Assembly: GCA_028551475.1 (NCBI GenBank)
Contig: CM052354.1
Span: 25,753,258 to 25,817,257 of the forward strand
DNA: 64,000 nt
Origin: Casuarina equisetifolia
Taxonomy: Eukaryota > Streptophyta > Magnoliopsida > Fagales > Casuarinaceae
Reading direction: 5' to 3'
Shown here: positions 23,464-35,936 of the stretch, in pieces
How the letters are laid out: every line of letters begins with the position of its first letter
Position numbering within the stretch: the first letter of the stretch is position 1
The notes under the pieces: model-generated
Told to the model about the DNA's origin: nothing
The model's input: only the letters and a program-made list of their open reading frames with translations
Database searches by the model: none
Translations under genes and position numbers: made by a program

Positions 23464-25800
23464 GGTGTGCTCCGAGAAAGACGATCTCTCCCCCACACAG
23501 GCACTCTCCGCGACTGGAAGCTCGAGCAACTCTAAAAACAAATGTGGTGACGTAACTGCCTACGTTTCCCAAAACCGGGGAAGAAGAAGCGGGAATAATA
23601 ACTGTTTCGGTACAATGACGTGTCTTTATTCTATTTGCCAGACCGTGCCTTGCTTTTTCATTCAACTTGGGTCCTGGTGGGCCCATGGACGAGGAATCAC
23701 TAGCGAGTGAAGACAGACACTGAGATTTAGCGGGTATGGTTTGCCGGTAACAACCGTTACCCGTATGTGATTAAATTAACCGGGTTAATTCACTCTTAAG
23801 TGATCAAATTGATCCGACGGTAACTTCTAAAAGACCGATGTATAGGTTAGATTTTCACTCCATAATGATATATTATCAAACAATAGAAGTTTAGGACTAA
23901 ATGATTAAACACTTTTCATATGTATAAATATTTCTCTTAATATTAAACATAACTATAAACAAACGTCTACCTTAATAGTAAACAAGTGTTGTTTAGGATC
24001 TCTTATTTCAGTTTAATACCTTAAAAATACATAGCGTGGTTAAAAAATATGTATATATATATTTATATGTAAAATATACAGATGGTACAAACAACACCCT
24101 TTTTTAACACAAACCAACGAATTATTGATTATTACAGCAACGGTCCAATAAGGTCCCCCATATAGGAGCAACCACTTCAGAACAGTACCTCAAGAGCAGA
24201 GGTTGCTTCAAGAAATATTGAAGACTCTGATTGGACGGTGTAGAAGAAAACCCATTCAATCAAAATGAAAATATACTTTAATATCTTGTCTTCTCCGAAG
24301 TAGACAAGGAAGACAAGTCCGAAGAGAAATACTCTCGGAGAAGGGTGGCAGACGAGCTGTCACTTATTCAACCAAGTTAAAACCAGCTTCACAAATTCCT
24401 CTTTCTTATTTTTACCTTTCTTAGATACCAAGTAAGTGAAAACGAACATGGATACACTTTCCATGGTGATGCTTGAGGGAAGGAAAGAAGGAACTCATGA
24501 GCCAAGTTCCTTGTCAGCATAATATCTCTGTGGTATGCATTTGTCCCCTTTAATTGTTTTGATTTTTTTTTTCCCCACCCTGCGTTTTGTCTGGCCCCAT
24601 GCACCATAATTACACATCTATATACACAATCACAACAGAAGGATGATATATTTTCATAAAAGGAGACCATCTATATTGTTCAAGCAAAGTTTACAACTCA
24701 TCTAAAATAAAAGATTACGGAAGTGACGGCACTTGGCTGGAGCTGAACAAACCAACAATTGGATTTCAAAACTATGATGGATCATGTAGGGACTGTAAAG
24801 CTAGATTCTATTCCTCTATATACTGTGAATTTGAAAAGTTTACATTACCAAACCAACTACAACCAAAGAAGTACTATTGAGAAGACAAAATTCAAGGCTG
24901 TATTCTTGGGTATGGAGGCCCTGGAAGGTGGAGGAGTTTTGAGGAGTCAATTCCTCATCTACCATGTCAAGAGTCTTCATTTACTGTAGGACGAAAAATT
25001 CCCCAAAAGTATCCTGCTTCTTTATAACAAATAAGATAATTTTAAAACAACATCATTTAGCTGATTTCATGCTAAATTCAAAATTAGATTAAATGAAGCA
25101 AGTAAAGTAATTCATTAAAAAATATTTAAAAAGTTATGGCCCAAATATGAGAGAAGTGCAAAAATGGCATTATCCACCCCCAAAAGGAAATTCTTGGGCT
25201 AAGAATGATCAAAAGAGGCATCTAACAAATAAAAGACACTCCTTAGAAAGTGAGCCAAATTCCACCTAGTTCCTGCCATGGCAGATACAAAATGTGATGC
25301 AGGTTTCCAGTCCACTTGACGTCACACAGTTTCTCATCAGATGAATGGATCAAAATCTATCATATAAGCTCGGATTGTAGATATCCACTTGCTAGAAATC
25401 AGAGGAATTTGTGAAGCTAATAACTCTAAAAGTATGCGAACTTTTCAGGCCTCCCTCCGTCAGCTGATGACAAGTTTTATTCAGATCCCTTTTAACTGTT
25501 TTTTCTTTAATTTCTTGCTTTCTCAGTGAAACAAAATGGTTTCGGTATGCTGAGGTCTTCAATTATATAAAAGGTACTTTTTGAAACAATTTCATGGCTA
25601 CGTTTCTTTCCTTTCTCTCTAAAGGCAGTCAAGAAATGACAATTTTGCTACTTCATAGCTCTAGCTTTCTCCTAAGTGGACCTACGGATATGTTGCAATC
25701 AGAACAGAATCCCAGAATATCCGTCAATTATCCTGAATTCCACCACAAAGTATTTTCACTATCAATAAGGACAATCTCTACCAAAATAAAAAGAGAAAAC
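23464..25800. other. Intergenic: HDAC 5' flank and PHD gene 3' flank
   Basis: No gene supported. 23464-23700 is the HDAC 5' untranslated/promoter side. 23800-24120 is AT-rich without features. 24300-25800 should hold the 3' end of the PHD gene; I could not place a last exon there with confidence. Confidence 0.45.
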
Positions 25801-25904
25801 CTAAATGTTATGCCAAACATCCTCGCATATGGGAAAAATGAAGTGACAGTAGAAACTTAAGAAAATGTGCAAGAATTCAATGCTGAGGAAGACAGATAGC
25901 TCAC

Positions 25905-28900
25905 TTTTCGAGTCCACAACCAGCAGTTTTGATGTAAATATTAGCAACTCCACACCATCAATACAGCTTCTCATCATCGAATCATTAGCCTCCATCAGCT
26001 CAAGCAAGCGGGCCGTGGTCTCTTTGGATCTAAGGTCAACAGAAGGCATATTTAAAAACCATATAACAAGAAGATTAACACTCAAAAAGAAAAGGGGAAA
26101 AAAAAAAGGAAAAACGATTCACTCCAAAATTGAATTCTAAAACAAACCTCGCAATATTATCAGCAGGGAAAAAATATAAAGCAATGTCATTAAGATAAGG
26201 ACCATCATTCTGGAACAGCTCTTCCACAACTTGGCGCTGAGGGAGCAGCGTAACCTGAAGGACGTTAGGCATTCTTTGTGAAATTTCAATTACTTTACGA
26301 CTGACAGTGCACTTGGGTTGTGCTTGGAACCCATCGTAGAATTTTCCAGCTAAACTGGTAAAAAGAAAGCCTCCCCTGAAGAACAAAAAATAAATGAAAA
26401 CTGCACATAGCCGGAAAGCACCAGAAACTTCAATTACAAGATTTGATGCCAGAGCAAACATCTAAAGAAGCTTAACATCTTCTGCAATCCATGAAGAATC
26501 CATTTAATGCTACATTAGCATAAAAATAAGTATCTACGATGCAAATAATAAGAAACAATCAACAAGACAAATGTAGGGATGTAATCTGCCCCCTGCATCG
26601 TAGAAGACAATCTACACAGCGTCCTTCATTTTAATTCCATGTATTCCTTAGATGAATAAGTGACTTGTATACAAACAAAGAAAAGAGATTAGTTACAAAC
26701 CTCCAATTAATATGTTGAGCTGGGAAATTAAGAGAATATAGCTCGGATTTAGGTGAAACATTCAGCAAGCCTCTTTCTTCAACATCACTGTTCTTACACT
26801 CAGTAATAGCTTGGAAGTTACCATCTGTACAAACACAGGACAGCAATTAGCAGAAGCAATGAGATAACTGAAGTCATATTTCTTACTATGCTTCCAACCG
26901 TCACATGATCCCAACATTATGAGATGATATTACAACATCCTTTGTTTGATGCAAAGTGATAGAACATATTTTATTTTACGGTTAAAAAAAAAATTGAATT
27001 TAACCACCTAATTTGAGACCTAAATTGACTATTTTTACTAAGGAAGCATAATTAAAGTAAATTATTTTTTTTTTGTCTTTTTATTATCAAGTTTTTATGT
27101 TAAAACTTCTAGACATAAAAAAAAAATGAAATAGAAGAAAGCAAGACCTGATAGTTTGTATTAGTAAATAAGAAAATAATGTTAATTTCTATTCTTTGAA
27201 TTGATAGATTATGAAATACACATTAGGAGTCAAAATGTGCAAAAACCACTTTCTTTTTTTTGAAATAGAGGCATTAAGGTGTTAGTAAGAAATAAATATG
27301 CAACTCTATAGATTATAAAATTGCCAATTGATGCATCACCTTTTGAATTTACTTATATAAGAAATACTATTCAAAGATGCATATCCGTTAAGTCAAAAAA
27401 GAATCTTACTAACTAATGAATGATAGCTTTATAAAGCCAAAAAACAAAAAGAAAAAAGAAAAAAGAAAAATGGTCATTCCATCACTTCTAAATTATAGAA
27501 ACTAATGATAAGAAATGTGATATGCAAAGCGCTTAACAGCTCATATCAATACATTATATATACACCATTAGGAATTCTATTACCTGAATTGACAAGAGGT
27601 GAAGAATGTGCCAATGGTAAAGGTGTATATGATGTCCTATTTCCGATCTTTGCCACCTTTGTAGAAAAACTTTCAACTTCTTTGGCAGGAATAAGGTCAT
27701 TTCTAGGTGGTTTCTCATAAACAACCATCTTTCTGTCAGCTGAAGGAGCCATTTTCCCTACAAAAAAGATTAAACAATTACTAAATTGCTCAGAAAGGAA
27801 AAAAAAAACCTATATTCACATCACAGTAAAACATCAACTTGTAAATGCTCATTGACAACAGTTCGTATCCCTATCTTTCATCACAGTAAAACATCAACTT
27901 ATGTTTCATTAATTTAATGTTTTAGTTAATATTTGGAAAAAAAAAAAAAAAAGTAATGTGCCCAATTCAATTGCAGCTGGTTTTAGTTGACACCAACAAG
28001 TTTCGACCAAAAAAGAGACAATATTCCTTTTTGCCAGTACTAAGAAAGGGAAAAACTATGAAGGCTGAGTTGATCAATATCTACAGTGCATTTAAAGAGA
28101 ACAAATTTTGGCACTCCAAAAACTTAATACCAATTTAGATGTAAACTGAGTAAAGCATATACAGTATCTTTCAATTATTAGGATGCTGGAACAGATTTTT
28201 TTTTTTTTTTTTAACATATCAAATATTTTACTAGAAACGGATGGTGTCAAATATGGACATGGTATGAAATTAATCTACCTAAAACACTACTTACATTTAA
28301 TAATGTAAACTCGAGATTATTTTTTCACTAAAAAGCAACAACTTAACTTTGAACAAGAAACAGTGATAGATTTGTCAACCCCAAGCCTACATTTGATGGG
28401 AAGATTATATCGTGGCTTGTTTTTTAAAGTTAAAGTTAAAGTTAAAGTCTACTTGCTAAGGTTGACTGTTCACAGCACTGAAGCAAAGATATCCCACAGT
28501 AGTGTTGAGACCTCTTTTTCTTCTTGATTTATTTTCTAGGCAAAAAATAAGGATTCAGGATGCCGCTTGCAATGTCAAGTAATAATGTATGGTCCAAACT
28601 AATTTATTTCAAGAGTAGCCAATCGAGGGTCCTTACGAATTAGGTCTTTGGGAAACCTATATAAATTCTGCCACCTTTCAGCACAGCTGCACAACTGTTC
28701 ACGAGTTTTCCACCAAATTCAGGAACATCGAATGTTCTCTTCACAAGGAGTAATTCCTACTAGTGTGATGCGGATGCTGATTCTTTACCTTCTTCATAGT
28801 ATGTTCTGGGTTTCCAGAAAGCAACTAGAACTGCAAAACCCTAACCAATTTCACCAGTGACTTGTAATCAAACCCTAATGCTGATTTCCTTAAACCGCAG

Positions 28901-30765
28901 ATGTTCCCTCTTTCCTTCTTGTAATCCTACAACATTTTTCCTTCCCTGATGACAAAAGAATTTATAGCAACTCTATATAAGACAATGTATATTACTCACT
29001 TCATATTCTTCATTGCACTATTCCTTCACGTATTTTCTTTCTTGAAAAAAGCCAGAGATTGCATTGAACAATGAAAAGTTACGATCATTTAAGTTAAAGG
29101 CTAAAGAACTGAAAATACTAACACGGCAAAGACGTTCTCTTGCCCGAACAATACCCGGCCATCTTTAGTTTCAAGGTCCACACAGCTTTATTTTCAGCTC
29201 TCTCAACATTAGCTTTTAGATTTTCGACTATTTAAGTAGACAATTGATGCGGGAGCACGAAACTCATCAACAAGAGGCAGCGACTGCTTGCTCCTTCTAA
29301 CAATATTTTGTTGAGAAAGTAAACATAGGCAGATGCATCCATAAGATGAAAAAGTTTCAAACATAGCACCTTTATAATCAAGATAAGGGCATTAAAAATG
29401 TCATCAAAGAAAAAAGGACATAGGCTCTGTTACAGAATCACAAGATTTGCAATCCCTCAGCTGCTCTTCCCATCCCGTTCAAAAAATGTAATCTTTACTG
29501 CCAACAAGTCCAAAACATCCTAACTGGACTTGCATCAATGCCATAAATAACAGTATTAAAGCTCCAATAACAATGTAAAACTTCAATTCAACAGACAAAA
29601 AAAAAAAAAAGATAGAAAAAAAGAAAGAAAGAAAGAAAGAAAGATATTATTACCTTTCCCCTTCTCTAATGCTTGAGGTGCCTGCTTATTAATCATTGAT
29701 TGCTCACCCCTATGGCCAGGAGGCTTTTCTTTTATAGGCAGACTGGAGCTCTTTGGAGAGGCCATTCTGGATGCAACTGAAGTCTTCTGCAAGGAAGACA
29801 TCAAATATGATGAAGGTTTCCAGCTAAAATTTGTCTGCGAAGGAATTCCACTTTTAGAGGCTCCTGATGATAGCTTAAGAGCTTCCTCAGTAGGAAGGAA
29901 CTTCACTTTGCCAGTTTCAACTGCCTTTTGCCTTTTAGAATATAAATTCACCCCAGAACGGGGATTCCCTGACCGCACACCATCATGGCAGACTTTTCCA
30001 AAGGAACTGAATATCATTCTTCTCACTTGATGCTTATTTCTACAATCCTCAGGCAAGACGAAGTTGCTTGACAAGCATATTTCACAACTCCAATCTTCTA
30101 GGCTCTTTGGAACATTAACCGGCATGCAATACCTGAGAATGTCAAAAACGGCAATATGGTCAGGACAGGAACAAATTAGGTATACTCATAGAAGAAACGA
30201 TTAGCACAAGGCATCATAAAAGACCGCTGTAGGCAATAAGCGATTTGGAGCAAGGCAACCCTCCCTCCTCCAAAAAATAAAATAAAATAAAATAAAAAAG
30301 CACAGGAGAAACAATACATTTAATCTAGGTGAGTCGATACAAGATAGAATAGTTGTGATAGTTCAAGAGCAGAAAAAAACAAGAACCAAAATCTGTCCCA
30401 TGGGTACGCGTCAACATATTGCGTCTGAGCCATGAAAGAACTAGAAAATTGGCCAATATGGAAAAGAAGAAGTGACCACTTTAAGAAGTCTGTCACTTTC
30501 TCTAGAGCAAGAGTGTTTGAATTACTTATGAAATGCAAATAAAAGTTTTGCATCTCTGTTTCATTGATAATGAGAACACATTGTTAGGCAAGAAATAAGG
30601 AATTTGACGTGGAAGTAAATTGCACAAATGGTCACAGCGAGACAGAGAGAGAGAGAGAGAGGTAAGAGTATTATCATACAAATGTTCACGAGATGTTTTG
30701 CATTTGATGCAAGTAGCAATCAGTTCATAAAAACCAACATCACCACAAATGTCACACGGCTCATC
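25905..30765 (-). CDS. PHD-finger protein with AIPP2-like C-terminal domain
   Basis: Six in-phase exons: 30765-30680, 30132-29654, 27757-27584, 26824-26701, 26375-26148, 26029-25905 (about 405 residues). Exons 1-2 make a complete C4HC3 PHD finger: CDICGD, CIKCKTSREHLYC, then WSCEICLSS. A basic, Ser/Lys-rich linker follows. Exons 4-6 encode a conserved domain: INWRGGFLFTSLAGKFYDGF, VIEISQRMPNVLQVTLLPQ, DIALYFFPADN, and DGVELLIFTSKLLVVDS. That domain follows the PHD finger in plant AIPP2/PAIPP2 proteins, which join BAH-PHD complexes that read histone marks and repress genes. The true first exon with the ATG is not identified, and the last exon is uncertain: after 25905 there is a good donor (GTGAGC), but reading through instead would end at 25801. 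A related broken copy lies at 34779-35936. Confidence 0.8.
29621..29643. repeat. (GAAA)n microsatellite
   Basis: Five to six GAAA units just inside the intron after PHD exon 2; on the gene's strand it is a pyrimidine-rich tract. Confidence 0.9.
30643..30661. repeat. (GA)n microsatellite
   Basis: GA repeats just downstream, in gene sense, of PHD exon 1. Confidence 0.9.
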
Positions 30766-31865
30766 CTGCAAGGTGGAAGAGTATCACATGTCAATTCCAA
30801 CAAAACTAACTAATCAACAACAAATTTAATTAAATTTAGTCAAATTCAGGAAATATATTACTTCCTTTCGACTCTCCATCACTTAGCATAAATACGATTG
30901 GACAGTGCTCTCAGCAAAAATTCTGTGATCTACATAAACTTGGTTTTCCTGCTCCCACATAAACTAGAATATACATCATCTGATGAACATACACAAATTA
31001 CAAAGATAGGAATCGTTTCAATTCAAACTTGTTGGGCGTGAAAGTTGAATGAAAACAGATATACAGGATGAAACAGGGCTTGAAAAATGTTGATAACTAT
31101 GGCAGTGAAATATCATGAAACAACTGCGACGCTATGTACATAGAAGTAGCTTGCGCTGCCAAGGAAGAATCTGCATAATATTTGGTGTCCTTGTATACTT
31201 ATTTCCTATTGAAGTGCTACGGATATGGAACCAGCGAAGTGAGTATTATTAATTCTGACTTCTTTAGTCTATTGCCCCAAGAACTAAACATCAAGGTGAA
31301 CGTCAATGAAAAAAGGTCAGGTCACCAGATTCAGAAATTTACTCTATGAAACAATTCAAAAGACGATGCTACTAGAAATGCTTTAAGGCAGAGATTTTTT
31401 GTTCACTGCCTTGAGAACTAAAAACAAGGTGGCCTTATGCCAAGAAAGGGGAGACCAGATTCTGCAATTTGTGCATTGGAATAATTAACAAAAAAGTGTT
31501 TCGAGGGTGCTAAAATGAAATAACACAATACCAAAAAGATAAAAAGGCAAATGCACCAAACATTTCAACTGGACTATAGCAGTATAGCAGTGTCTGTGTT
31601 GATTTGTGCAAATGACAGCCTTGTGAAGGTACTATGAAGATACAATAACAATAATAGAACAGTAAACACTTGAGAAGAAGGGCAATTTGCTTAAGTGCTG
31701 GAGTTTCATGTTCCTCATTAAATTTCCCCTTTAGGAGAAAAACATCAATCTCGAGGATTATGATTACATGAAGAAGACGGATATGCAATCACAATAGATA
31801 GCATATTGTTTGTGTCCAGGGAGTTAGTATACCACATGGAGCAGACGAACGGCAGAGTCTTCAGA
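30766..31865 (-). other. 5' intron or upstream region of the PHD gene
   Basis: Noncoding. It aligns by eye with 35937-36520 upstream of the second PHD copy, for example around 31650-31740 versus 36335-36420, which shows that the duplicated unit extends well beyond the exons. Confidence 0.55.
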
Positions 31866-32020
31866 ATCAAAAAACAAAAAGATTATGAATTACTAGAGGG
31901 AAGAAATTTGAAAACACAAACAAAGCTGCATAATATACATCAGAAATTATGATCACACCATGATTAAATTCTTTGGCAACCGGAAGTAGTATATGCTCCC
32001 AAACAGCAAGATAGTCTCCA
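31866..32020 (-). pseudogene. Duplicated fragment of HDAC exon 5 and its intron
   Basis: About 155 bases match 21965-22122 of the HDAC gene in the same orientation. The copy includes the end of exon 5 ([18 protein letters not shown] here, [19 protein letters not shown] in HDA5) and the adjoining intron (GAAGAAATTTGAAAACACAA in both). Because intron sequence is included, it was copied as DNA, not through mRNA. The aspartate of the SAGFDA zinc site is changed here. It lies about 1.1 kb upstream of the first recognised PHD exon. Confidence 0.85.
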
Positions 32021-32074
32021 GAGACTAAGAGACGGGAACTTTCTAAAATACCCATATCATTAATAGCCAATAAA

Positions 32075-32360
32075 AAATGAAGAAAAAAGAAAAAAAAAAG
32101 TATAAAGAGAAAATCTCAAAGTTCTTGAAAAGTGAGGTAAACATGCAAAACCCATTCATCCCCGTAAAGTTCGCAAAGTTGGAGCAGTCAAGTAAAAAAT
32201 TGCAGACGATAGACAGAGACTAGACAGTAATGGACCTCCGCCAAGTTAAAAATTCCAGACGACAGACAGAGACTAGACATTAATGGACAACGGCCAAGCA
32301 AAGAACTGATTGCTTCGCTTTACCGAGTTGGTTTGAGCCGCAGGTGGTTGCATTGCTGCT
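32075..32360 (-). promoter_or_regulatory. Conserved 5' region of PHD gene, copy A
   Basis: This block matches 38400-38650 upstream of copy B: shared AAACATGCAAAACCCATTCA-type sequence, then a GACGATAGACAGAGACTAGA segment and TTTACCGAGTTGGTTTGA. Similarity at both copies suggests a transcribed leader or promoter. A 53-base tandem duplication lies inside (32203-32255 and 32256-32305). The exact role is inferred. Confidence 0.5.
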
Positions 32361-34778
32361 GTCCTCTCCCTTCGTTCCCAGCTACTTCACCAGTTTTGAG
32401 GACTCACGCCGAACACTCCCTCGCAAGAAGAGCAGAACGAAGCAAACATTCAGTGGGTCTACGCGTTTCTGATAGTCTCGGGAGCGGTTCACATGCTTTT
32501 CATTTCATCAGAAATCTTCAGCACTATAGGTGCCAGTTGAAACGCCACAATATTCGTTGTCTCGTAGTCGCAGAGTTCTCATTATAACCATCTTATTCCC
32601 CATTCGAGCTAATGCCATGTGTTTCTCGCCTACTCGGGTGTTACAAAAAGTAAAGAGGTACTCAACAAAATGACGAATTTCACATATTTTTCTTCAACAT
32701 GAGATACTACTCTTCCCATATAATGCCACTAAGAAGTAAGGAATCCCATCAATCTAGCCTAGAAAGGAAAAAAAGGCAATGGAATATGTGAATATCGAGT
32801 TTTAGCAGGCTCCGTTTGCGGGCGAACCGAGCTCAGTACTGCTTTTATGACCTCCAGACCCCAGAAGATACGTCCAAAAAGTTTGCAGTTTTTGTGCGTG
32901 GGATTGTGCCAGCCGTTTTGCCAGAACGGTCACTACGTTTTGACAGACCTCTTTCTTGCGCGACAAGAAACGTGCCCAGGAAATTACTTTTTCTTTCCTC
33001 TAGCTTCTGGAGAGACCAAGGAAAACCTTGCAGGTAATGAAAACTGAAGTACCCAAATCACTACTTGTCTTCCCTGTTTAACCTGTACTAGTTGATGGAG
33101 GTGAGGCTTAGGACCTTCCGTTTTAGTACAGTTTTATGCCGAAAGATTTGCGGTTATATCCATAGAACACCATCTCCAAAGGGCTAATCCCACAATAATT
33201 CATTGTTTAATTAATCAAAATAAATGCAGCATTAAAGAAAGAGAAAAAAAGGAAACCATTTCTGGCTTTTCTCGCATGGAAAGGATTTCTGATGGTCAAG
33301 TCCGTTCAACTTCCAGTGCGACGCTGTCGTGTGGCCGATATCTAAGTTCCAGAAAATGGCTCCCATTGGTATGGACAAGTGGTGGCAGGGCCCGGATCAT
33401 TTATTTGATGCCATACCTACCTTTTCTTTGTCTTTTTGGACATTATTCTCTATGTTCTCAAATCCTGTCAGACAAAGAAATCGAACGTGGGCTGCTTTCC
33501 ATGCAAAAGTGGCAATGCACGGCACGAAACTAATCCAGAAAAGGCACGATGAAGGCAAAGTTAGGAAGTTTTTGCTTGGGCTCTTCAATACAATGGGAAA
33601 CCTTCTCTCCATTTCTATTCCTTTATTTCGCTTAAACACCTTTAGAGCTCTAATAGAAAACAGTGTAAATCTTGGTTTGCAGCCGTGGATGGCGAAGGGT
33701 CAGTCGACCCAGATAGCATGTCGACCAGAATATCAAGTCCCAGTATGTTAGGTCATGCTTCTATTGTTTGAAATACATACTAAAATCAAGACATTATTCA
33801 TGCACTTTCAACAAACTAGTAGGTTCTTTCATGCATGCATGGCGAAGCACAAAGATTGGTTGGACTTCTATTCCTAGAGTGGTGGACCTATTTCTCACCA
33901 ATCTTGAGAAGATAGAATTGTTGGCTTAAAAACTAGATTATGGATTAAAGAATTATTTTTTCATTTAATTTTTATTAAAAAAAATTATCTTTGAATGTAA
34001 AATTCTTATTTTACCCATAATCTCTTACATTTCAAAAGTTATTAAACTTAAGATTATATAAGATATAACAAAGTCAACTTAGGTTTTAATACCATATTGA
34101 AAAACTCAATTAAAAAGTTAGTCTAAGCATTAGAATATTTTTTTTTATACAAAATTTCAACTTAAGAATTTTATTTTTCAGTATAAAACTCTTGTCCTTT
34201 ATACACTCTCCACGTATCAAGCACCATTGTACTCATAGTTATACAAGTTAAAGTAGAGTTAATCTAAGCCATGATGGTATGTCAAAAAATTAAACAAAAA
34301 AACTAGCTTATAGGTTAAAGTTTTTTTTATTTAAACTTCATCTCAATAATTTTTTTCTTTTGTAAAAATTTTGTTATATATCTGAAGTAATATCAATTGA
34401 TGGACAGACTAAATAGCAAAACACTGTAGAGTTTTTACTAACGTTCGAATGAAAATGGCCGAAACAGTGGAGAAGATTTGTTATAATGCCCCTTTTAACA
34501 GGCAGCAAAGATGATTCCATCTCCCTAAGGATTTAGGAACTGAACGCAAAACGTTGGGACCATAAAGTCAACCTTGGGCGGAGTATGCTGGCTATGCACA
34601 TGTTTCATGCAAGACAACCATGTAGACCATGGAAGAGAAGTTATGCCGGGGTAAAGCCACAAAAGAGGACAGAACCATCCCCAGCTGATTTCATCAGTGC
34701 CATATATTTACAATACAACCCTACAAAAACATGGGTAAAACTTCTTCTTTAACAGCAAAACAAAATTATCAACTTTAC
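32361..34778. other. Spacer between PHD copies, with unassigned open frames
   Basis: Two plus-strand open stretches have protein-like composition but no family I recognise: 32847-33047 (contains NGHYVLTDLFLARQETCPGN, then a possible donor GTAATG after 33034) and 33329-33751 (contains MDKWWQGPDHLFDAIPTF and WAAFHAKVAMHGTKLIQKRH; no ATG at its open-frame start). They may be remnants of another gene. 33760-34480 is AT-rich without coding signal. Confidence 0.4.
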
Positions 34779-35936
34779 CTTTCTTTAATGCTTGACGTGC
34801 CTGTTGATTATCAATCATTGATTACACACCACCATTCCTAGGAGGGTCCATAAGTCCTGAAGGTCCCATTTTAAGATTTTCCTTTACCCTCAGAAAGGTG
34901 CCCTTTAGAGTGGCCGCTCTGTATGCAATGGAAGTCTTCTACAAGGGCGAGATGGAATGCATTGGGGCAGGATTCCTTCCCTTTTTAGGGGATCTTGATG
35001 ATAGCTTAATGGCTTCCTTAGCAGGAATGAACTTCACTCTGCGAGCTTCAACAGTCTTTTGCCTTCCAAAATAGGACGGCAACCCCAAACTGGGTTTTGC
35101 TGAATGCCTAGCACGGCGGCAGACTACTTCATTGGAACCGAATGTCATTGTTCTCATTTTAGGCTTACGAGCTTCATGCAAGAAAGTGTGACCTGACAAA
35201 CATGATTCACATATCCAATCTTCTAGGATCTCCAGAACATTATTCCGCATGCAATAACTGAGAATGACAAAAATGGCGATATGTTCAGGGCAAGAAAAAT
35301 GGTAAACTTCACATATGTTCATCGAAGAAAAGATTAGAATTATTGAAGTATGATGTAGGCGAGAAGGAACTTGGAACTACCATTTTATAGGAAAAGGAAC
35401 TGAGAAAACAAAACAAGACAAAAGGCACAGAGCAACAATACATTCAATCTAAGTGATTCAGTACAAGATAGAATAGTTTTCCTAGTTCAGAGATGAGAAG
35501 AACAAGAACAAAAGATCAGGCCAACAGGATATGTAACCAACATATCGCATTTGAGCCATGAAAGAACTGGTAAAGGAGGCATATATAGGAAAAGAAGAAG
35601 GACCACCTTAATAAATTACTATTTATAGAACAAGAGTGTTCAAGTGTACTAAAAAAATGCAAACAAAAATTACGCACCTCTTTTCATCAACTAACTAAAG
35701 TGAGAAAACATAGTTTAGGTGAGAATTGAGGAATATGAAGTGGAAGTAAGTTGCATAAATGCTTTATTGACAGACATTGCACACATACGGAGACATGGAA
35801 AGAGAGAAGGGGAGAATGAAGGTAGGAGCGAGGTAAGAGTCTTATCGTACGCATGTTCACGAGCTATTTTGCATTTGATGCAAGCGGCTATAAATGGTTG
35901 AAAACCAACGTCACCACAAATGTCACATGGCTCGTC
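34779..35936 (-). pseudogene. Tandem PHD-finger gene copy B, truncated
   Basis: Matches the first two recognised exons of the PHD gene at 25905-30765. Exon 1 copy is 35936-35851 (DEPCDICGDVGFQPFIAACI, same length and phase as in copy A). Exon 2 copy runs 35257-34779 (EDWICESCLSG, KFIPAKEAIKLSS). The frame stops at 34939, while homology continues to the donor near 34778, so the copy carries a premature stop. No counterparts of the four downstream exons are found before 32 kb. The PHD zinc ligands are still present, so a short PHD-only protein is possible, but a pseudogene is more likely. Confidence 0.75.

Noticed and set aside
23464-23541. N-terminal extension of the HDAC frame by 26 codons
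   Set aside because: The open frame continues upstream but begins at a TTG, with a stop shortly before; the first ATG is at 23463 and gives a length normal for the family.
24800-24990. Candidate last exon of the PHD gene on the minus strand (MKTLDMVDEELTPQNSS)
   Set aside because: Joining it to the donor after 25905 gives the wrong phase and a quick stop; no family similarity was clear.
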